Position numbers and translations under genes: made by a program. From Hymenobacter caeli (GTDB lineage Bacteria; Bacteroidota; Bacteroidia; Cytophagales; Hymenobacteraceae), in the NCBI RefSeq assembly GCF_013294115.1, contig NZ_JABSNP010000020.1:1-64000 (forward strand): a stretch of 64,000 nucleotides of DNA. The letters run 5' to 3'. The notes beneath the pieces are model-generated. The model had not been told where the DNA came from, ran no database searches, and was given only the letters and a program-made list of their open reading frames with translations. This document shows, one piece after another, positions 58,452 through 64,000 of this stretch (within the stretch, counting starts at the first letter, position 1; the number at the start of each line of letters is the position of its first letter).

Positions 58452-61448
58452 CTATTGCCGGTCTTGCAGGTAGGGTTGCAGCACGGCGAAGGCCCGCTGG
58501 GCCCGCGCGGTGTCGCCGGCCTGCTGGGCGGCGCGGTACACGTTCTGGAGGTTGATGAGGTGCAGGCGCTGGTCGTAGTCGAACAGGCTGCCGTCGGGCC
58601 GGCCGGCGTAGAACGACAGCATCTGGGTGGCGCGGCGCAGCATGGTGTCGAGGATTTCGTCGGCCCGCGCCTTTTCGCCGCCCGCGATGAGGGCCGGCAC
58701 CAGCAGCGGCGAGTAGTAGTCGTAGGGAATGGCCTTGTCGGGCATCACCTGCAAGCAGAAATCGGCCACCTCCTTGGCCTTGGCCTTGTCGCCGCGCTCG
58801 AGGTAGGTGTTGGCGAGGCGGGCAAACTTGTCGCGGTAGTTCGACGGAAACTTGAGGTTGTTCTCGTCGTAAAAAATCTTGTCGTTGGTGAGGCCCCGGT
58901 AGCTGAACTGCTTCACCAGCTTGGCGTAGTTGAGGTCGGTTTCCACGTAGCCCTCGTCGCCCTGGGGCGTGTAGTTGGGGTCTTTCAGCGGCAGCAGGCG
59001 GTAGGCCAGGCCCTCGAGCTGGAAGTAGGGCTGGAGGTTCATGTAGTCGCTCGGCGTCACGGTGGAGCTGAAGTAGATGGGCCGCTTCCAGTTGTTGGTG
59101 GCAATCATGTCCAGAATCACCAGGTTTTTCTTCTCGATGCCGCGCTTGCCCATGCTCCAGTCCATGCGGGCCACGAGCTGCTTGCTCCGGTCCTTCGGCA
59201 TGATGCCCAGCTGCTTGAAAGCCGTGGTGTCGATGGGCAGGTAGAAATTCGGCGTCGGGAACGACATCATGTTGGGCCCGTTCTCGCCGGACGACACTTG
59301 CAGCAGTGGGTTGTTTTGCTCGATGAGCTGAATGAACTGCTTCACGTCCACGTCTTTCACGGCCGGGTTTTGGGCAAAGGGCACGTAGTCGTTGGTGCCC
59401 TGGGCGTAGGCTTTGTCGTCCATCGTGATGGGCAGCGGCTGCGAAAGGTACGAGCGGCGCTTCATCTGCTGGATGTACCAGTCGGTGTTCAGGTAGCTGA
59501 GCACGGCCACGCGCACGTCGGTGCGGATGCCCTCCACCTCCTGGGCGTACCAGAGCGGGAAGGTGTCGTTGTCGCCGTTGGTGAACAGGATGGCGTTCGG
59601 GGCGCAGCTGTTGAGCAGGTTTTTGGCCGAGTCCACCGAGTTGAAGCGGCCCGAGCGGTCGTGGTCGTCCCAGCCCTGGGCCACCAGAATGCCGGGCACC
59701 AGCAGGCTCAGGGCCAGGGCGATGGCCGCCCGGGGCCCCTCGGCCTTGACGGTCGAGCGCAGCGCGTCGGCCAGGCCCAGCACGCCCAGCCCAATCCAGA
59801 TGGCGAAGGCAAACGTGGCCCCGGCAAAGGTGTAGTCCCGCTCGCGGGGCTCCAGCGGCGGCTGGTTGAGGTACACGATGATGGCCAGGCCGGTGAGCAG
59901 GAACAGCAGCCCCACCACCAGCGCGTCCTTGCCGTCGCGCCGGCTCTGGAAAAACAGGCCCACCAGGCCCAGCAGCAGCGGCAGGGCGTAGAAGTTGTTG
60001 TGCGCCTGGCTCCGGCCGATGCGCTCGGGCAGGGCCGCGCGGCCGGGGCTGAAGGGCGTGACGGTGCCCGCCTGCTGCACGTCGGACTCGCGCCCCACGA
60101 AGTTCCACATGAAGTAGCGCCAGAACATGTGCCCCATCTGGTAGCGGAACAAAAACGACAGGTTCTGGCCCATCGTGGGCTTCACGCCGTCCTGGATGTC
60201 CACCCACTTCTTGTACTCCTGGATGTGGCCGGGCTCGGGGCTGTAGATGCGCGGCAGCAGCATCTTGTCCTCGTCGGCGTAGGTGTACTCGGCCTGCGGG
60301 GGCAGCTCCCGGTAGGTGCCGGTGGCGGGGTCGCGGGCGTAGCGGGCGGCCCCGGGGTCCTGGCCGGTAGGCTGGGCGTTGAACTGCGGGCCGTAGAGCA
60401 GGGGCCGCGAGCCGTACTGCTCGCGCTTGAGGTAGCTCACGAAGCTCAGCACGTCCTCGGGGTCGTTCTCGTTGATGGTGGGGTGGTACGACGAGCGGAT
60501 GGGCACGATGAGGTAGCTCGAATACCCAATCAAAATGAAGGTAAAGCACAGCATGGCCGTGTTCAGCAGCTGGCTCTTAAATTTGAAGGAAAGCCGGAAC
60601 CCGTACACTATCAGCCCGACAAGGGCCGCCACGAAAATCACCAGGCCCGAGTTGAAGGGCAGGCGCACGGTGTTCACGAAGAAGACCTCGAAGTAGCCGG
60701 CCAGCGTGGGCAGGCCCGGGATGATGCCCACCAGCACGGCCGCCAGCAGCACCAGGCACACGCCCATCACCACCACGATGCCCCGGAAGCTGGGGTTGGC
60801 GTTGCGGCGGTAGTAGTAAATCAGGCCCAGGGCGGGCAGCGTGAGCAGGTTGAGCAGGTGCACGCCGATGCTCAGGCCGATGACGTAGGCAATGAGCACG
60901 ATCCACTTGTCGGAGTCGGGCTCGGCGGCGTGGCCCTCCCACTTCAGCATGAGCCAGACCACGGCCGCCGTGCACAGCGACGACATGGCGTACACCTCGC
61001 CCTCCACGGCGTTGAACCAGAACGAGTCGGTGAAGGCAAAGGCCAGGGCCCCGATGGCCCCCGCGCCCAGAATGAGCAGCGTGTCGGTGCCGGTGGGCTC
61101 CTCCACGGGCGTGTTCACGGCCGAGCGGCGCAGCACCAGCTTGGCGGCCATGCGCGTGATGCTCCAGAACAGGAACAGGACCGTAAAGGCGCTGCTCAGC
61201 CCCGAGAGGGCGTTGACCAGCACGGGCACTTTGGTAGTGTCGCCGAACGAGAACAGCGACATCAGCCGGCCCAGCAGCAGGAAGGTGGGGGCCCCGGGCG
61301 GGTGCGGCACCAGCAGCTTGTAGGCGCAGGCAATGAACTCGCCGCAGTCCCAGAACGAAGCCGTGGGCTCGAGGGTGCTGAGGTAGGTGGCGGCGGCAAT
61401 GGCGAACACGAGCCAGCCGACCAGGTTGTTTAATCGTTGGAAACGCAT
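58452..61448 (-). CDS. DUF2723 protein O-mannosyltransferase-like membrane protein
   Basis: 998 residues from the ATG at 61446-61448. The first 600 residues hold about ten membrane helices; the start YLSTLEPTASFWDCGEFIACAYKLLVPHPPGAP is the DUF2723 signature, with the Asp-Glu pair of GT-C enzymes (DCGEF). The C-terminal 400 residues are soluble and helical (ANTYLERGDKAKAKEVADFCL, TPR-like). Related proteins transfer mannose to surface and secreted Bacteroidota proteins. Strong -7 box 75 bases upstream. Very likely real; the exact sugar is not known. Confidence 0.93.
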   Translation of the reverse strand: MRFQRLNNLVGWLVFAIAAATYLSTLEPTASFWDCGEFIACAYKLLVPHPPGAPTFLLLGRLMSLFSFGDTTKVPVLVNALSGLSSAFTVLFLFWSITRMAAKLVLRRSAVNTPVEEPTGTDTLLILGAGAIGALAFAFTDSFWFNAVEGEVYAMSSLCTAAVVWLMLKWEGHAAEPDSDKWIVLIAYVIGLSIGVHLLNLLTLPALGLIYYYRRNANPSFRGIVVVMGVCLVLLAAVLVGIIPGLPTLAGYFEVFFVNTVRLPFNSGLVIFVAALVGLIVYGFRLSFKFKSQLLNTAMLCFTFILIGYSSYLIVPIRSSYHPTINENDPEDVLSFVSYLKREQYGSRPLLYGPQFNAQPTGQDPGAARYARDPATGTYRELPPQAEYTYADEDKMLLPRIYSPEPGHIQEYKKWVDIQDGVKPTMGQNLSFLFRYQMGHMFWRYFMWNFVGRESDVQQAGTVTPFSPGRAALPERIGRSQAHNNFYALPLLLGLVGLFFQSRRDGKDALVVGLLFLLTGLAIIVYLNQPPLEPRERDYTFAGATFAFAIWIGLGVLGLADALRSTVKAEGPRAAIALALSLLVPGILVAQGWDDHDRSGRFNSVDSAKNLLNSCAPNAILFTNGDNDTFPLWYAQEVEGIRTDVRVAVLSYLNTDWYIQQMKRRSYLSQPLPITMDDKAYAQGTNDYVPFAQNPAVKDVDVKQFIQLIEQNNPLLQVSSGENGPNMMSFPTPNFYLPIDTTAFKQLGIMPKDRSKQLVARMDWSMGKRGIEKKNLVILDMIATNNWKRPIYFSSTVTPSDYMNLQPYFQLEGLAYRLLPLKDPNYTPQGDEGYVETDLNYAKLVKQFSYRGLTNDKIFYDENNLKFPSNYRDKFARLANTYLERGDKAKAKEVADFCLQVMPDKAIPYDYYSPLLVPALIAGGEKARADEILDTMLRRATQMLSFYAGRPDGSLFDYDQRLHLINLQNVYRAAQQAGDTARAQRAFAVLQPYLQDRQ

Positions 61449-61522
61449 AGAAAAAAAGGAGCGGCCCGTGCCGTTAAGGCCCGCAGACAATGAAAACGGC
61501 GCGGGGCGCGGCTAGGAAAGTT

Positions 61523-61530
61523 CAAAAGTA
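61523..61530 (-). promoter_or_regulatory. -7 promoter box of the DUF2723 gene
   Basis: CAAAAGTA on the plus strand is TACTTTTG on the minus strand, 75 bases upstream of the start. Confidence 0.6.
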
Positions 61531-61587
61531 GGCACAGCGGCCGGGCCGTCCGCCCCGCTGGCCCCGCCGCGCTACGGCCATAAACAC

Positions 61588-61612
61588 CGAAAGCAGCCAA
61601 GGGCTGCTTTCG
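61588..61612. terminator. Terminator after the cupredoxin gene
   Basis: CGAAAGCAGCC pairs with GGCTGCTTTCG around AAG; a perfect 11-bp stem 29 bases beyond the cupredoxin stop (minus strand). No T-run, so moderate confidence. Confidence 0.65.
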
Positions 61613-61640
61613 GAGGAAATTAAGAAACGGAGCCGACGGG

Positions 61641-62303
61641 TCAGTTCTGCAACACCAGGCGCTTGGTGCTGGCCACCTTGCCGTCCACCACTAAGCTGTA
61701 GAAGTACACGCCGCCGGGCAGACTGCTCAGGTCCAGGGGCAGGCCAGTGGCGCTGAGGTCGGGGCGCAGGGCCACGGAACGAATCTCCTGGCCGATGATA
61801 TTGAACAAGCGCAGCTTGTAGTCGGGGCCCGGCCGCTGGCGCAGCTGCACCGTCACGAAGCCGCGGCTGGGGTTCGGGTACAACGTCAGGGCCAGGGCGG
61901 CGAGGCGGGCGTCTTCGGTAGCGGTGGCGGTGCCGGTTACCGTGATGGTGCCGCCCATGCCGGTGATGACCCCGTTGGAAAAAGCGCCGTGCGACGTGCA
62001 GTGGTAGGGGTACACGCCGGGCGTGTTGAACGGGATGGCCGGCGAGGTGCGGCTGCTGGCGTTCATCTGAAAGAGGGCCCACGCCGGGCTCGGGCTGTCC
62101 GACATGGTGGGGTGGCTGGAGGTGCCGGTGGGGTAGCTCCACGTCACCACGTCGCCCACTTTAATGGCGACGTCGCCATTTTGTATCCCGTTGTATGCGT
62201 AGTAATTATCGCCAACGGTAATGGTAATCTGGGCCGCGCGGGCCGGTGGGGCCGCCGCGCCCGCCATTGCCAGTAGTAGAAAAAATCGGGTAAAGACTTT
62301 CAT
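61641..62303 (-). CDS. Secreted plastocyanin-like copper protein with T9SS tail
   Basis: 220 residues; signal peptide 1-24 (FFLLLAMAGAAAPPARAA). Cupredoxin domain (about 25-130): VGDNYYAYNGIQNGDVAIKVGDVVTWSY, first copper His in GTSSHPTMSD, then the Cys-x-x-His cluster YPYHCTSHGAF with a Met in ITGMGG. All type-1 copper ligands have candidates. C-terminal T9SS type A tail (LYPNPSRGFVTVQLR, YKLRLFNIIGQEIRS, LPGGVYFYSLVVDG). Probably an extracellular electron carrier. A TATCTTTA box lies about 40 bases upstream. Confidence 0.88.
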   Translation of the reverse strand: MKVFTRFFLLLAMAGAAAPPARAAQITITVGDNYYAYNGIQNGDVAIKVGDVVTWSYPTGTSSHPTMSDSPSPAWALFQMNASSRTSPAIPFNTPGVYPYHCTSHGAFSNGVITGMGGTITVTGTATATEDARLAALALTLYPNPSRGFVTVQLRQRPGPDYKLRLFNIIGQEIRSVALRPDLSATGLPLDLSSLPGGVYFYSLVVDGKVASTKRLVLQN

Positions 62304-62449
62304 CGTAAAAACAGAAAAGGATCGTGGTAACTACCTGATTGCCTAAAGATACAGCGCTTTGACTGGAAGACCCCGCTGCACTCGGAATTAGTTCTTAATC
62401 AAGCACCGTGCCTTGTTTCTTCTACTCCAAATCCGGCCCGCCGGATTGC

Positions 62450-63208
62450 CTACACGTGGCGAATTTCCTGCAACCCGAACCAGCGCACGGCCCCGCCGAT
62501 GTCCACGGCCAGCCGGCCGTCTTCGCCCACCCCGACAATTTGGCCGTGCACGCGCTGGCCGGCCACCTCGAAGGCGTGGGGCTCCTGGTAGCGGTAGAGC
62601 ACCTGCAAGTAGGCCCGGCGCAGGGCCCCCACCTGGCCGGCCCGCAGCTGGAGGTAGCGGCGCTCCAGGCACTCGAGCAGGTGGGCCGCCAGGGGCCCCA
62701 GGTCGTAGGCCCGCCCGGTGAGGGCGGCCAGCGAGCTGGCGGTGGGCACCCCAAAAGCCACCTGGTTTACGTTCAGGCCGATGCCCACCACGCTGTGCTG
62801 GATTTTGGGGCCGCTCAGGGCGTTTTCAATCAGGATGCCGCCCAGCTTCTGGGCCCCGTAGTAGAGGTCGTTGGGCCACTTCAGGCGCAGGGCCGGGGCG
62901 GGGCCCAGCAGGGCGGCGGCCCAGTCGTGCACGGCCAAGGCCACCGCCTGGCTCAGCAAAAACTGCTGGCCGGCGTCGAGAAACGTGGGGAACCAAACCA
63001 CCGACAGCGTGAGGTTCTCGCCGGCCGTGGCTTCCCAGCGGTTGCCGCGCTGGCCCCGGCCGGCGGTTTGGTGGCCGGTGGCCACCGTGCAGCCTTCGCT
63101 GGCCCGGTTTTCGCCAAGCAGGCGCTGGGCCTCCGCGTTGGTAGAGCCGCAGGCCGGCAACCAAACGAATTGCTGGCCCGTGAACAGGGTTTGGGGACGA
63201 ATTTCCAT
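62450..63208 (-). CDS. birA: Biotin--[acetyl-CoA-carboxylase] ligase
   Basis: 252 residues from the ATG at 63206-63208 (MEIRPQTLFTGQQFVWLPAC). Attaches biotin to the carboxylase carrier. Motifs GSTNAEAQRLL (biotin site), TAGRGQRGNRWEATAGENLTLSV, LRLKWPNDLYYGAQKLGGILIE and VVGIGLNVNQ, then a C-terminal SH3-like domain. No N-terminal DNA-binding domain, so it is a pure enzyme. Divergent from rsfS; the pair birA-rsfS-ftsH is conserved in Bacteroidota. Confidence 0.95.
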   Translation of the reverse strand: MEIRPQTLFTGQQFVWLPACGSTNAEAQRLLGENRASEGCTVATGHQTAGRGQRGNRWEATAGENLTLSVVWFPTFLDAGQQFLLSQAVALAVHDWAAALLGPAPALRLKWPNDLYYGAQKLGGILIENALSGPKIQHSVVGIGLNVNQVAFGVPTASSLAALTGRAYDLGPLAAHLLECLERRYLQLRAGQVGALRRAYLQVLYRYQEPHAFEVAGQRVHGQIVGVGEDGRLAVDIGGAVRWFGLQEIRHV

Positions 63209-63274
63209 CACCTTTGTTGTGTAACTTGCATTAAGGGCCCCGGCCGAACCGGGGCTCAAACCTAATTATATCGT

Positions 63275-63655
63275 ATGAAAAGCACCTTGGTCCGGCAGGA
63301 TTCGGACACATTGGCAGACATCGTAGTGCGCGGCATGCAGGAGAAGAAAGCCTCCGACATCGTGGTACTCAACCTAAAAGAGCTGAAAAACGCCGTTGCC
63401 GACTACTTTATCATTTGCTCGGCTAATTCCGATACCCAAATTGATGCGGTGGCCCGCTCGGTGGAAGAAGAAGTGGAGAAACTGACCGGCGAGTACCCTT
63501 GGCAAACCGAGGGCCGCACCAACCGCGAGTGGGTGCTGCTCGACTACGTGGACGTGGTGGTGCACGTGTTCCTGCGCGACCGGCGCAAGTTTTACTCTTT
63601 GGAAGAATTGTGGGGCGATGCCCAAATTTCGTACATCGAGGAAGTAACGGCGTAG
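63275..63655 (+). CDS. rsfS: Ribosome silencing factor RsfS
   Basis: 126 residues. RsfS binds uL14 on the 50S subunit and blocks joining when nutrients are low. ADIVVRGMQEKKASDIVVLNLKELKNAVADYFIICSANSDTQIDAVA and EGRTNREWVLLDYVDVVVHVFLRDRRKFYSLEELWGDAQISYIEE match the family through the whole length. Divergent from birA and followed by ftsH, the usual Bacteroidota order. Confidence 0.97.
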   Translation: MKSTLVRQDSDTLADIVVRGMQEKKASDIVVLNLKELKNAVADYFIICSANSDTQIDAVARSVEEEVEKLTGEYPWQTEGRTNREWVLLDYVDVVVHVFLRDRRKFYSLEELWGDAQISYIEEVTA

Positions 63656-63845
63656 CCCGGGCCCCCGCGCTGTTTTTAAGCATTTCCGGGATGGATTTTG
63701 CCGCCGCCGGTGTTGTACGGCTACCGGGGCAGCCAACGAAACGCGGGCCGGGTGGTTTAGGAAAAAATAAAAACCGCCGGCGCGCGTCTTCCCCTTGGGC
63801 ACCGTTCCCGTCCCTTCTACTTCGTGCTTTCTAACCTAGTGTCTT

Positions 63846-64000
63846 ATGTCTGATAAACTGCCCAGCGGCAACAACAAGCGGAAAAAGCCAACGCCCAGCC
63901 CCACGCCCCGGCCCGGGGTGCAGCTGTGGGTGTTGGCCGGCTTGCTGGTGTTCATGTTCGGGGTGATGTTCGTGAGCAACGTCAACTCCCCCGCCAAAAT
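63846..64000 (+). CDS. ftsH: ATP-dependent zinc metalloprotease FtsH, N-terminal fragment
   Basis: The gene runs off the window. The visible 51 codons read MSDKLPSGNNKRKKPTPSPT then RPGVQLWVLAGLLVFMFGVM, a short Lys/Pro-rich cytoplasmic tail and the first membrane helix. The N-terminus and its place after rsfS are typical of FtsH in Bacteroidota. No AAA or protease domain is in view, so the call rests on N-terminus and context. Confidence 0.85.
   Translation, partial: MSDKLPSGNNKRKKPTPSPTPRPGVQLWVLAGLLVFMFGVMFVSNVNSPAK

Noticed and set aside
58455..61433. Plus-strand frame of almost 1000 codons opposite the DUF2723 gene
   Set aside because: Mirror of the real gene; the real strand has a complete family signature and membrane helices.

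Overview
The window is high-GC DNA from a Bacteroidota chromosome, most likely Hymenobacter or a close relative (Cytophagales). I base this on gene content: fused SecDF, the Bacteroidota-type GlmU-like protein, GWxTD and DUF2723 proteins, type IX secretion (T9SS) sorting tails, LytTR signalling, and the order birA-rsfS-ftsH. Many start sites are also preceded by TAnnTTTG, the -7 box of the Bacteroidota primary sigma factor. I saw no rRNA, tRNA or CRISPR array. The genus is inferred, not proven.

Layout. 0-5 kb: the right end of an IS3-family element, a DUF433/DUF5615 toxin-antitoxin-like pair with a frameshifted toxin, HIRAN, ruvB, a VapBC-like pair and queG. 5-16 kb: two exported ferritin-like proteins, a BatD-like protein, aroC, nfu, a cytochrome c/YceI/DUF5777 cluster and secDF. 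16-27 kb: DUF4268, Uma2, udk, rdgB, rpmE2, the GlmU-like gene with a duplicated 3' end, holB, hemC, a cyclophilin and an RmlD-like reductase. 27-34 kb: an accessory, partly AT-rich region with an oligopeptide ABC importer lacking ATPase genes, a small protein with three GGSGGWGND repeats, and a divergent 510-residue helical protein. 34-43 kb: a PKD protein, a LytTR regulator, a five-part hybrid kinase and a T9SS subtilase-like protein. 43-49 kb: bacilliredoxin, a TonB-dependent receptor/PepSY/DUF6686-like operon behind two matching palindromic operators, EamA, and a GxxExxY nuclease-fold gene bounded by inverted repeats. 49-64 kb: recQ, kdsD, manC, rlmB, GWxTD, O-antigen ligase, DUF2723, a cupredoxin, birA, rsfS and the start of ftsH.

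How the genes fit together. Most of the window is housekeeping: DNA repair (ruvB, recQ, holB), translation and ribosome maturation (rpmE2, rsfS, rlmB), cofactors (queG, hemC, nfu, birA), envelope sugars (kdsD, manC, O-antigen ligase) and protein export (secDF, T9SS cargo). The TonB receptor, PepSY protein and DUF6686-like protein look like one iron-uptake operon.

The best candidate for something undescribed is 27.4-33.9 kb. A bipartite motif, GGACACTT-N10-TGTGAC, occurs three times in the same orientation, only in the AT-rich non-coding DNA of this region as far as I could see by eye. Each copy is followed by a reading frame resembling the N-terminus of the 510-residue protein; two of these look like remnants. 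Small minus-strand proteins lie on the other side. Peptide, helical-repeat protein and peptide importer together recall peptide-signalling modules, but that function is inference. The GxxExxY cassette with terminal inverted repeats is the second candidate.
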